Shown: positions 23,846-35,003 of the stretch, in pieces
How positions within the stretch are numbered: position 1 is the stretch's first letter
Layout of the letters: each line of letters opens with the position of its first letter
NCBI GenBank assembly: GCA_036873135.1
Contig: JAPTYO010000008.1
Span: 248,001 to 312,000 of the forward strand
Reading direction: 5' to 3'
Source: Clarkia xantiana subsp. parviflora
Taxonomy: Eukaryota; Streptophyta; Magnoliopsida; Myrtales; Onagraceae
Length of the DNA stretch: 64,000 nucleotides
Translations under genes and position numbers: made by a program
The notes under the pieces: model-generated
Databases searched by the model: none
Seen by the model: only the letters and a program-made list of their open reading frames with translations
What the model was told of the DNA's origin: nothing

Positions 23846-24730
23846 CTAAACTATTTTCCTGAAAATACAAAATAAACCTACAACACCTGCTATATATGTA
23901 GAAATCCTGATCCCAAATCTTAATTGTGCATTCTCCAGATGCATTTTTTCATGCTCCATCTCCAACAGTGCAATCTCGGCCTTCAATTCAGCAATATCAA
24001 ACACAAAATTCTCATTCGCTATCTCCAGGGATGTATTATTACTCTTCAGTTCAGCAATGTCAACCACAAACAACTCATTCTCCACCTCCAGAGTTGAACA
24101 TCTGTTACCCAATGCTTGGTGCAGTGATTGGAAAACATGTATTGCTCTATTTCCGTAACCACATATTAACGGATCTTCCCACTCAAAAAAGTTAAATCCA
24201 GTCTCTTCACCAACCTGTATGCATTGCCCACAATACAGACAGACAAAACAGTAATCAACGTATTTCACCTTAATTGAACATTTACTTACTGTTTACCATT
24301 CCTAACCTATAAACGAGAAAACATTATACAATCCATGTACAGTCAAAGCCAAATTCTATTAACCATCCTTGAACAGTTAATTGGTATAAACTAACCCTTA
24401 TTGACAAAAGTTAAAACCTAATACAATTCCATATTATTTCAATACAGGAAACCCCAAATCAGCAGTAAATCAAATCCCTAATTGAATATTGTACAGCAAT
24501 ATCGTTAAATCATTGACTTGTTCAGCATGAAAGTCGTAAAAGCCCTATACACTAAGCAACAATACCTTCCAGTAAGGACACCGATGAAACCTCCTGGTAA
24601 AATTCTCCCACGTATATGACATAACCACTGTGGAGACTGCTTCGCAAAAGCACCTCCGTAATTCAGTCGGAGGAATATCACCCGTGTTTTGGGAATGTGG
24701 TGGGTGCGACATCAGACGGCTCCCGTTCAT
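23846..24730 (-). CDS. GRF-type zinc-finger protein with coiled coil and C-terminal membrane helix, MULE cargo
   Basis: Exons 24566-24730 and 23846-24214 join in phase 0 (TGGAAG|GTATTG ... CATACAG|G) to a 177-aa protein. The N-terminal half resembles the plant GRF zinc finger: RRCFCEA, SYTWENFTRRFHRCPYWK, then TGFNFFEWED. In the usual finger the last motif is CGFFxW; here the Cys is missing, so metal binding may be altered. A heptad-rich coiled coil with three similar segments (ENELFVVDIAELK, ENFVFDIAELKAE) follows, then a hydrophobic segment (TYIAGVVGLFCIF) at the extreme C-terminus, as in many short plant GRF proteins. The molecular role is unknown. A decayed relative lies at 30030-30890. 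Confidence 0.72.
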
Positions 24731-25665
24731 CTTTATGGTCTTCGAGATTGTAGGCGGGAAGAAGGGAGACAGAAGAGGTTCAAAATGGTGTAATATCGTA
24801 TCGTGAAGTTTTGGTTTTTTATCATCCAGGTATTTAAAAGAGTCACGTGCTGCGCACGTCGCGATGTTTTTTTCTATTAGAATACACGAAGCATTAACGG
24901 AGGTATAATTACGTTACAAGTTGGGAAAAATTGGCCAGGAATAAAACTCTTCACATTATCATAATTTAAATATTTACTTGAAAATATATATTTGGGAATT
25001 TCAATTACAAACAAGGTCAAGTGGGATAATTCAATTAATTTACGAACCAAATTTACTTGTCAAATATTAATAGCGCGTTTAATTAGCGTATTTTGTCGAA
25101 TATATTTCATATAATGTGGGATTAATTAGGCTTTACAAATGGAACATGTCCTACTTACGCGCTATAATATTTTCGTACATTTTCTTCAATGGGACCATCC
25201 CAACAGATGGCACCTAAGTAGGACATTTGAATTTCATATAATAAATAATTGTCGAGTTATTTGAAATAACTAATTCACTTAGAGGAAGACACATAACTTC
25301 TTTGTGCATACTATACTTTTATTGGCAAAATTCCAAAATGCAACTTGTATAATAACCAGAATTCAGTATCTGTTAACAAATTTAAAAATACAAAATGATG
25401 CATCTTTTCATAACTGGTGACATAATTAAACACTGTTTCGCCTTCACTATAAAACATTGTTTCATCTTCCTTATGAAACAGTTTTCTCAAAAAAGGTAAA
25501 CCGAAACAGGTATTTGAATTACCCTATTGTTCAAATGCATCTTATTAAGTAAATTTAATTCACATATATATGGACTGATAAGACATGGACAATCATAGCT
25601 TTATGCCGCAGCAGCATTTAATGCGGGGTTGTACCTTTGCCAAAACTGACCCCTGTCGGGAAGTT
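24731..25665. other. Upstream region of the GRF gene plus duplicated spacer
   Basis: 25366-25665 is the left part of the segment duplicated from or to 15746-16110 (shared CTGATAAGACAT, CCCCTGTCGGGAAGTTAG). No gene is seen. Confidence 0.5.
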
Positions 25666-27287
25666 AGCTCTTCAACTTTACTCTAAACCCTAAACCATAC
25701 CCTATCCCTTAAACCACAGTTAGATATTAACTTAGTGGACATTAAATTATTTAACAAATTTGTATGTAAGATACTATTTTAATGCACTTCAAATGAAAAA
25801 AATTAGTTCATACTTATTCCACAACATTTAGAGCATATATATAATAACATTAAACTACAAAATTTCAAGTGATTTAACAACTAAGTATGGTTGAATGCAA
25901 TAAACACTCTTCAACTTTACACTATAACCTTAGCCATACCCTATCCCGTAAACCACACAGTTAGATATTAACTTAGTGGACATTAAATAATTTAACAAAT
26001 TTGTATGTAATATACTATTATAATGCACTTCAAATGGATAAAATTAGTTCATACTTATTCCATAACATTTAGAGCATATATATAATAACATTAAACTACA
26101 AATTTTCAAGTGATTTAACAACTAAGTGTGGTTGAATGCAATAAACACTCTTCAACTTTACACTATAACCTTAGCCATACCCTATCCCTTAAACCACAGT
26201 TAGATATTAACTTAGTGGACATTAAATAATTTAACAAATTTGTATGTAATATACTATTATAATGCACTTCAAATGGATAAAATTAGTTCATACTTATTCC
26301 ATAACATTTAGAGCATATATATAATAACATTAAACTACAAAATTTCAAGTTATTTAACAACTAAGTATGGTTGAATGCAATAAACACTCTTCAACTTTAC
26401 TCTAAACCCTAAACCATACCCTATCCCTTAAACCACAGTTAGATATTAACTTAGTGGACATTAAATTATTTAACAAATTTGTATGTAAGATACTATTTTA
26501 ATGCACTTCAAATGAAAAAAATTAGTTCATACTTATTCCATAACATTTAGAGCATATATATAATAACATTAAACTACAAATTTTCAAGTGATTTAACAAC
26601 TAAGTGTGGTTGAATGCAATAAACACTCTTCAACTTTACACTAAACCTTAACCATACCCTATCCCTTAAACCACAGTTAGATATTAACTTAGTGGACATT
26701 AAATTATTTAACAAATTTGTATGTAAGATACTATTTTAATGCACTTCAAATGAAAAAAATTAGTTCATACTTATTCCACAACATTTAGAGCATATATATA
26801 ATAACATTAAACTACAAAATTTCAAGTGATTTAACAACTAAGTATGGTTGATTGCAATAAACACTCTTCAACTTTACACTATAACCTTAGCCATACCCTA
26901 TCCCGTAAACCACACAGTTAGATATTAACTTAGTGGACATTAAATAATTTAACAAATTTGTATGTAATATACTATTATAATGCACTTCAAATGGAAAAAA
27001 TTAGTTCATACTTATTCCATAACAATTACAGCATATATATAATAACATTAAACTACAAAATGTCAAGTGATTTAACAACTAAGTGTGGTTGAATGCAATA
27101 AACACTCTTCAACTTTACACTATAACCTTAGCCATACCCTATCCCTTAAACCACAGTTAGATATTAACTTAGTGGACATTAAATAATTTAACAAATTTGT
27201 ATGTAATATACTATTATAATGCACTTCAAATGAAAAAAAATAGTTCATACTTATTCCATAACATTTTGAACATATATATCATAACAT
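25666..27287. repeat. Tandem array 2: about 6.8 copies of a 240-bp unit
   Basis: The landmark CTCTTCAACTTTAC recurs about every 240 bp from 25666 to about 27103. Two unit variants alternate (ACTCTAAACCC versus ACTATAACC, and AAATTATT versus AAATAATT), pointing to a dimeric higher-order structure. The unit is unrelated to array 1, and no ORF is present. Confidence 0.97.
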
Positions 27288-27726
27288 TACGCCATATACT
27301 TGATTCAGAGTAGTTATTAGATGGAACGGACCGTACCAGCAGATGACACAGTGTGGTGCCTCGTGGCGGAGAGTAAAAATGCTATAAAACATGCTATTAA
27401 ACCATTCGCTAAAGTGCCACCACATATTTGCCAACAGTAAACACGGCTGTAGAGAATCATTTTCTCCTTAATACAATGGACCGTCGTCAAAACTTACTTT
27501 ATTTTCCCAAATTCATCTATCTTCTTCCTCAAGTCCGAAGCAGTTTCCCTCCGAAGTCGTCCTAACTTCCTTCTGCGCTTGAATCGTCACTATCGACGGT
27601 GTTCTCTCAGATACTTTGTTCAAACAGACAGTCAACCTTTTTTTCAAAGGTACGTTTCCTTTACTGCTATACTAACCCTGGTGAACCACTTACGTTTTGT
27701 AATTAATTTCTTCCTCTTTCTCCAAG
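27288..27726 (+). promoter_or_regulatory. Promoter and leader of F-box-like copy 3
   Basis: A CT-rich leader (27500-27650) ends at CAAAG|GTACGT, and a leader intron closes with CTCCAAG directly before the ATG at 27727. CTATAAAAC at about 27381 could be a TATA box. Confidence 0.5.
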
Positions 27727-29400
27727 ATGGCTGCATGCACAACAATCCTAGACCTGCCCGCGGAGGCCCTATGGTTTATCATGCTTTGTGTCGGAGCGTA
27801 TTCGACCCACGATTTTATCAAGCTGAAGCTATGGTAAGTTTCTGGAAATTCCCTATATAAATTTAAACCTTTCTTCAGTACATGAATTAGGAGTCTGTTC
27901 ACTGATTTCACTGCTTTCTCTAATTTTTTGTCTGATTTTCCATCGACATTTGTTTTATTTGTGATACATACACAAATAGGACTGTGTATATATATATATA
28001 TCTTATGCCAGAAAAACAAAAAACCTAAAATATCTGCTATATATATATAGCAGATATGTAATTTTTTTTTTCCTGCCAAAAGATATATATAGATATATAC
28101 ATTTACATATATTATATATATTTGTTGGGAAAAAACAAAAAAACGAACATATCTGCTATAAATATTGTTAACCATTTGATAGCGTTACACATCTTTGTTT
28201 TATATATTCGTCATATTTCTGCTTGGTTATACATATAGAATCGAATGACTGCATTTTGAAAAAAAAACAATGAATGATATTAGAACCAATGTTGTTTAAA
28301 TGAGTTAGGGTTTATATGTTGCGAAAATCAGTTTCACCACCATACAGTATTATATCTTGTCTTCAAAAACCCTTGTATTAAACTTTTGAACTGCGAAGTA
28401 TGTGTTTGGGTTCACAATTGCTTCAACGTATGGAAATTATGTTTACGGTTAATACTAACCAAAAATACTGCAGTTCTGCGGAACAAATATGCAATTCTGC
28501 AGGACTGAAAACTTAGATTTTCTCCGTATGTTGTGTGGTAATGAACATTGAGGAACAATTTTATGATGTTATATAGTACTTACCCCTCATAAACCATAAC
28601 TTGTTCATAACATAAACAGTATGTTGTGGTATACTATATTTATGACTAACTTTTATAAACTGTTCGTGTACCCAATAATTACACGGATTGCGCGATATAA
28701 TATTTAACCTTTATATATAATAAATGTTTAGCCATTGATTCGACTTTGCTAGAATGATAACTTTTTACTAACTACAATTGTTCCCCGTTAAATCAGCTGC
28801 AAAAGGTTCAACGAACTAGGAGCCGATCGTTACATTTGGCGGAGAATTTCACTCAAGGGGATGAGCTATCATATCAATACCGGGAAACAAGCTTCGTTTC
28901 TCCGGCAATGCCTGGCTAACTCCAACCCCGAAGCTCTATACAGGGCAGGAGTAGCCAATTTTGTTGGAGGACACTATGCAATAGATGATGGAGGGGCAGT
29001 TGGTCTGGTACAGTTGAAGGCTGCTTCAGATGCGGACTGTCTCCTCGCTACTTACACTCTAGGATTCATCAAAATCTTTAATTGGGACGGTGATGTCCCA
29101 TTAGTGGAAGAAGGCTATAGCCTCCTCTCAAAGGTTTGCAGAGCCGGCAAGGAGCTAGAATGTCGGAAATTTTTGATTGAGCATATGAATTGTTTCTGGC
29201 CTGCGAGAACAACGAGGGATCCACCACCGTTACCAGAAGCACAATGCAGGAAAAACCACTGGAAGGCCATATATAACTGGACGCAAGAATATGAGTTCTT
29301 TGAAGATCGAACTTGCATCGACTGTCGATGCGATGCTGAGGTTCAAAGGCTGTATAAAACATTCAACTGGTCCTGCTTACCTGTTCATAGTTATAAGTAG
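27727..29400 (+). CDS. F-box-like protein (At2g35280-like family), MULE cargo copy 3
   Basis: Exons 27727-27833 and 28797-29400 join in frame to 236 aa around a 963-bp intron (AGCTATG|GTAAGT ... AAATCAG|C). The N-terminus shows a clear F-box-like motif (DLPAEALWFIMLCVG ... LCCKRFNELGADRYIWRRI). A Sel1-like region follows (EALYRAGVANFVGG, GLVQLKAASDADCLLATYTLG), and the C-terminal signature is CIDCRCDAEVQRLY. The intron sits after the TG of a Cys codon, as in the copies at 16591 and 21061. It is the best-conserved of the three and probably an SCF adaptor, with unknown substrate. Confidence 0.85.
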
Positions 29401-30029
29401 AAATGACAGCATGTTTAGTTTTGAAGTTGTGTGTAATTATTTTTTTCCTTGCCTAAATACTTTTGAACTTCTGTTTATACTTTTGAACTTCTGTTTGGAA
29501 AGACTAATCTGTGTTATCCTCCTGTTCTGATAATTAGAACAGGTCCGGCCCAACTGTTGACAACTAAGCCTAGGGTTTTAGGGCTCATGTTTTGGGAGGC
29601 CTCATTTATGAAACTAGTCCTTTTTATTTGTTGTGTTCAACGTCGTGTATTTATACAATTAAAGTCATCTAACAGGCCCCAAATTCAAATGAGGCTTTAA
29701 CCCTCAAATTCTCTTGGGCCGGACCTGGATCTGAACCTTTAGCTCCCTCAAATTCTCTTGGGCCGGCCCTGGATCTGAACCTTTAGCTCTTTCTTCTCAT
29801 ATCATACGCGTGTCCCGTTCTTTACAATGTGTTTTACAATTTTTCTCCCTGAAATTCACTTTTAATGGGACAAAACTACCCCTTAACCTATATGGACTTC
29901 ATGGAAAATCACCGTTCTTCCCTCCATTATCAGATACTGTGCTCTGCGCTTTCTCTTCTTCTAATCCTTTGCTCTACTCCCCTTACGAAGCTAGCTGGAC
30001 CAATGCACTTGCAAACAAGTTAGGTCTTC
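29401..30029. other. MULE spacer after F-box-like copy 3
   Basis: It contains a local direct duplication of about 45 bp (CTCAAATTCTCTTGGGCCGG at 29705 and 29748). An open frame at 29810-30073 has no recognisable domain. Confidence 0.4.
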
Positions 30030-30890
30030 AACCGGTCCTCCGTACGAAGATCGCCGATGCAACACCGATGTGATTTGCACAATCAAACAGGCTTATTCGT
30101 GGAAGGACTTCTCCGGGATGTACCGTGGGTGCCCCTATTTCCGGGTTATTTTGCCTATTTCTTATTATTTCATGTGTGGGCGTGTCGAATTGGATAGTAA
30201 TTACTCCAATTTTGTAATACCGGTCTATCAATTAAAATTAAGGTTTACCTCAATAAGGGGTTCTATTAAAATTGTAAATCAACGTCCAATTGATGTGTGG
30301 GTGTGTCGAATTAGACAGTTATTAGTCCAATGTTTTAAATAGGGTTTGTCAATTGAAAGACGGGTTAACATGAATTAGGGGTTTAATTCAAAGTGTCAAT
30401 TAAAGTCCCCATACGCGAAAATCGTGGTTCAATATGTCAAATCAGGTTCCATGCTGAAAACCTTAGGGTTTCTGAACTGGACTCATTTGTATTTCCTGAA
30501 TAAGGGTTCTTATAATTAAGGTCTAACACAACGAATTCTTCTTTCTTTTATATTCAATTAGGCATTAAAACAGTCAATTAAGGTTCAAATTAAGTTTACT
30601 TGTAATTGCTGTAAATTCCGACAGCTTGAGCCGGATTAAGGATGTAAGTAATTTTACAGGGAACATCCGCCAATGTTTGGTTATTGAGTACAAACCAGTG
30701 GATAAATTCAAATCAATGTACCAGTATTTGACCAACAACTGTTCAAACTTGGAGATGGGGGTTGTGGAATTGAAGATGGACAGTGCAAAGCATGATCTCG
30801 AGAATGCCAAATTCAAGATTCAGAATGCAAAGTTTAAGCTCGCAAATGTCAATTTCACGATGCAGAAGGATAGTCTTGACACTTGAGGTG
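30030..30890 (+). pseudogene. Decayed GRF zinc-finger/coiled-coil gene
   Basis: The plus strand encodes RRCNTDVICTIKQAYSWKDF and GMYRGCPYFR, the first half of a GRF finger as in the gene at 23846. A later block (30620-30886) encodes a coiled coil (DLENAKFKIQNAKFKLANVN) and then a stop. The second half of the finger (CGFFxW) was not found between them, and the frame is blocked by a stop just upstream, so no whole gene can be assembled. Confidence 0.55.
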
Positions 30891-31531
30891 GAGAATGGAA
30901 CACTGCTGATGGGGAATGCTCACTTAGACAGTGAGTCAAGGTTGTGTCCACTAGATCAATCACAGAGCATCGATGTGTCGTTAGTGTATACCGCATTACA
31001 CTTTAACCAATTGGTGATCCTCTGTTTGCTTGATTTTTTTTTTCCAAATCAACGCAAGCTAATACGACATAACTGTGTTAAATCAAGCCATGTTATATAA
31101 CAAAACAGCATTATCAATTCAACGGAGACTTGGCCATTTAGCTTTCAACACGAAAAACAACTTAAACCACCAACGCACGCGAATTCTTATGTACATCAGA
31201 TCCAAAACATGGATCCAATGTCCTGAACTATCAACTAATCGGAATCCGACGTCTACCATATATAGGATCTAAAATATCTGCTGTATTCCACGGATCAGTC
31301 ACAAATATAAGTCTACTATACAAACACGCACAAAACGATAATTACATATTTCTTAGTTTTTTTTGTTCCTCATCCACACTTCGTTCCCAGCCAACTCAAG
31401 TCTAGCTGTCCCATGGCTTAGATGGACGCCAAAACACTCATACACCACTGCATCATAATAAAGGCAAAACAACTTACATTGCCTCATTTCCTTCGTAGTT
31501 CCTACTACTCCAACAGTTTTTACAGCCACAA
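30891..31531. other. Spacer and 3' flank of the Ulp1 gene
   Basis: No gene is assigned. On the minus strand 31345-31450 has a short protein-like frame (CFGVHLSHGTARLELAGNE) that could be a lost last exon of the Ulp1 gene. I found no sensible splice into it. Confidence 0.35.
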
Positions 31532-33250
31532 CTAACGACAGTATATACGTGCTCGTCCTTCCACGGTAAATCTCATCGTGTTATTCTTCGCAAGTATCAA
31601 AGAAGCAATCATCGACAGCCGATGTCTTGGGGTTAAAACCTGTAGACAATATTCAATTGGATAACTTGGATATTTAAATATAGATCACAATGTACCAATA
31701 TTGAGGGGACGATCTGACCGTTCGAGGTGTTATGTTTGGAATTTGATCGTGGGCGGTCATGAAATGCATAACGTACATGCCACAGTTACTCCTGAATAAT
31801 AAAACTGCATTAACACATCTTCATAATATCGCGACTCAATCTTTCTAATTATGCGTTACTACTGGCCAATAAAAATAATTCTTCAGCGCTCGGTACTACT
31901 TTCTCACCCATCACCCAAATATGCTTGATTTGGTACGTTCTCAGGAATTTTAATCTCCCATTCACACGGCCTATAGCGGGTTGTTGGATTGGGAATGCTG
32001 GTCTCAAGCAGCAGAAAGTATTCCTGGATCCAATATACCTGCCCTTCCCTATGTTAAATCCTAATAAAATACTTAGGGTATATCATAAATGACCTTACAA
32101 TGCTACAAGTTCATTTACTAACCACTCGGCCACACTCATCAATCCTTTTACTTGAATTACCAGGCAGCGTATCGACATAATAAACAGCTCCCTCTTTTAG
32201 TAATATCACCAGTAAGTACCAATGTGTTGATTCTTCATTCATTGGAATGTATATCTGGATATATATGTATATGTCCAGAAAACACTATGATCACCCTCAT
32301 CTCTAACTATAACATAGCCTATACAATGTCCCAAATCATATAATCATCTTACCCGTTCACATTTCGCAGTACCAACTCCCAACCAGGATGGGCTAAGTGA
32401 TGTCATCCTAGATTGACGTCCGGCATCCATAACAGCGAATTGCTGTAAATTTAACATTGAACAACATTGGATCCTCCCGTTAATGTTACATTACGCACTA
32501 CTGCAACGACATCCACTAGTTAATCAAACCTGAAACCACGTGGGTAGGCACCAAACACGCCAGTTATGTTCTGATCTTTGTTTGCAGTTCACAATATTCG
32601 CTACACTGTTGATTACCTGCATCAATCAGATAGACATACCAACGCAGAATCATCACTTCGTGTACTACTACAAACAAATCCAATCTAACGGAAACTTACA
32701 TCATCAATGATCCATGCTCCGGGACGAAGCGTCAACATAAAACGACGACTGACTGATATCACCGCGTTCTGTGTGAGCACCTCTCTGTTAAACACAAACC
32801 ACTACTCAAATAACGAATTTCACTTTTCGAATGAAACTTTGACTCCCAAAATTCTCACCTTTCATATTCTTCTTCGCTTACGCCACTCGGAGCTTGGGCA
32901 AAAACATAATTTAGAACCATTTGCTCTTCTTTGTTAATCTCAGGACCCCTACAGGCGTCCATATACCTTAACACTGCTACTTTCCCATTGACATCCTATT
33001 CATTGTTTTTTTATAGCCTCGTTACATGATGAACATTATGCAAGCCAATATTAGCTGTAATATTGCAACATACCTGGACCCGGTTCTCGTGTTTCAACCA
33101 CTCGTCATACCAAGTCTACAAACATTATAAATCATCAACCTATCAACGGTTACTTCTACATTTAAACTGAAATGAGCAGTTACACATTATAAAAAAACAG
33201 ACCTTCTCACTTGTACTCGAAGATGTTTGTTCTCTTAAAGGGTTAGCCAT
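31532..33250 (-). CDS. Ulp1/SENP-type cysteine peptidase (C48), MULE cargo
   Basis: Ten minus-strand exons join in frame to 310 aa: 33203-33250, 33074-33115, 32859-32995, 32700-32784, 32530-32616, 32353-32442, 32123-32254, 31908-32038, 31719-31791 and 31532-31639. The C48 peptidase fold cleaves SUMO or related ubiquitin-like modifiers. All four active-site residues are visible: His174 (STHWYLLVI), Asp191 (VYYVDTLP), Gln245 (IPENVPNQ) and Cys254 (GSNCGMYVMHFM). The upstream half (RPGAWIIDDVINSVANIV, WCLPTWF) matches the N-terminal part of plant Ulp1-like domains. The start MANPLREQTSSS is the first in-frame ATG. Ulp1 genes are a known cargo of Kaonashi-type plant MULEs. Here the gene is at the right end, transcribed inward from near the right terminus. 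Substrate choice is unknown. Confidence 0.85.
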
Positions 33251-33850
33251 ATTCCTGAAATTGGAGATCCTGTTGATTTGAAATGGTTAGTCATATTCCA
33301 GCGAATAATATTCAAATTTTTAACTGTGCTAATCACTATTGCAAAGGACTCTTGCAAGAATGTCTCGTTGAGGAATTTCGTAAAAAATGTTAGATGCAAT
33401 AGCTAAATACAGTCGTAACATCAGTGCAGATGACGAGGGATACAAAGACACCCACGAGATAAATCCAGAAAACCAATGGAGAAACGACTGATTAATCACA
33501 TCGCTACTGCAGGATTAACCTAACTACGAAGGAAACCGATTCAATCAATTAAACAAGAAGAACCATACCACAAATGCACTACACTAGATACAGATCCGAC
33601 CGTAAGAGCGCACTTGGAATATGAAGGGAAGATGATCCTTCACTGGCCATCAATGGAGCTTGAGACCAACAAAAACGTCGGGATGTTATGTGAAGGTTGA
33701 AAGGTGCGGCCACTACTATGTTGTTGGGACACGGTACATCCAAACAAAATTTAACGGGACATCCTAACGCTGTTAAACCGGAATTACTCGAACCAGACCA
33801 GGCCGAAAATGATTAAACCAGAATTTCAGATTAAAATACATTATTAATAC
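33251..33850. other. Right subterminal region of the MULE / Ulp1 promoter
   Basis: No gene is seen. It holds the upstream region of the Ulp1 gene and ends at the right inverted repeat. Confidence 0.45.
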
Positions 33851-33886
33851 GCCGCATCAAACAGCGGCCGTTCCATAGTTTGGTCC
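33851..33886 (-). repeat. Right terminal inverted repeat of the giant MULE
   Basis: Read on the minus strand it begins GGACCAAACTATGGAACGGC and ends GATGCGGC. It matches the left terminus at 34 of 36 positions. Confidence 0.92.
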
Positions 33887-33895
33887 TTACAAATG
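33887..33895. repeat. Right 9-bp target-site duplication of the giant MULE
   Basis: TTACAAATG, identical to 8091-8099. Confidence 0.92.
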
Positions 33896-34816
33896 TGTTT
33901 GCTAGGTTGGTTTTACTTATCGGTAAATTGAGTTGTGTTTTCATGGATGAACCAAGTTCGAATCTCGCTGAAGATTCCATTTTGGAGAGGGTTTTAACAT
34001 TAGCACTCCCGGTGACTCCCGGCTTCATATTGTGAAAGTAATTTGTGCATTTGTTATAAAGTTAATATAACGAAATATCTTAAATTAATAATTCGCTTTT
34101 TAACTAGTTAATAATTAATAAAGTTTGCTATTTGATTTTACTACTACTAATCATGCAAATGGAGAGTTGGAAAACTTGAACAAGGTGGTTATATCATTTG
34201 ATTTAGATGAAAATTAACAAACAACTACATCACATGCCTGCCATTACATTAAATTATAAATAATTGTGTTGTTTATACATAACATATTGTGTTGTGCAAC
34301 CTAAAACCTCTATTTATGTGATCATCGTGATCTGTATAAATAAATTTAATTAGAGAGATTATTCTTTTGCATCATTTTAAAAGAATAATAGTAAAACAAC
34401 ATGCTTAAATTTTTATATAATAATTTGACTGGTAAAATCCTTATCAATATTTTGCTTATGAAGGAAGAATTAATGTTGGAAAAGATCAAAATATTGAATA
34501 CCTTTATATTAGATTAGTTTGCTAAAGTCAAACATATTTATTGGAGTTGCTCACAAGCTCTACAGTTAACATCTAAACAGTGTTTCGAAAGAAAAAAAAA
34601 ACATTTGCCAAAAACAACATTTAAATACAATTTAACGTCATTTTTCTTTACATTCAATACCAAGTACCAACTCTTAAATCTGAGCACATATGATCAATTG
34701 AGTTAATGCGGTCTTTTTTTTATTTTCATTCATGAATAATAATATATAGTGGTTAAACACTTTGTCCTTTAAATCGAAGGTTTTGAATTCGAACTTTATA
34801 ATATAAAAAATGGAAA

Positions 34817-34969
34817 ATAACCTATTTAGTGTCTTATGTTTACTTGGCGTCTCATGATTAAATTGTTAATATTTGTTTTCTCATGTTTCAATTTTGTTGC
34901 GATTTGATTTTCGGTCCGATTTTGGGGTTGACTTTGACGGATTCAGATGAAAAGACAATTTGCCTCTTA

Positions 34970-35003
<34 letters not shown>

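Larger units (their letters stand above)
8100..33886. mobile_element. Giant Mutator-like element (MULE), 25,787 bp, multi-gene cargo
   Basis: The element is bounded by terminal inverted repeats at 8100-8135 and 33851-33886 and by a perfect 9-bp duplication TTACAAATG, the size produced by Mutator-type transposases. It encodes its own FAR1/MULE transposase (11065-14332, minus) and six further recognisable genes: a B3 protein, three F-box-like paralogs, a GRF zinc-finger protein and a Ulp1 peptidase, plus a degraded GRF copy. Two tandem arrays fill 18154-20271 and 25666-27287. Published plant MULEs are mostly a few kb to about 10-15 kb, so this is very large. Ulp1-carrying MULEs (the Kaonashi group) are known, but this cargo set is not one I recognise. 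Exact ends and duplication argue for a single insertion unit, although nested growth over time is possible. Confidence 0.88.

Noticed and set aside
18154..27287. Regularly spaced repeats considered as a CRISPR array
   Set aside because: The units are long contiguous tandem repeats without unique spacers, in a plant genome.
27690..28175. 161-residue minus-strand ORF
   Set aside because: It overlaps exon 1 and the AT-rich intron of F-box-like copy 3 and contains low-complexity Tyr/Ile runs.
31345..31450. Extra last exon for the Ulp1 gene
   Set aside because: The frame looks protein-like, but the Ulp1 frame already stops at 31532 and the only splice pair implies a 27-bp intron.
33930..34010. 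Possible tRNA or SINE (box B-like AAGTTCGAATC)
   Set aside because: No box A at a sensible distance and no cloverleaf. The same applies to GAGTTCGAACC at about 63693.
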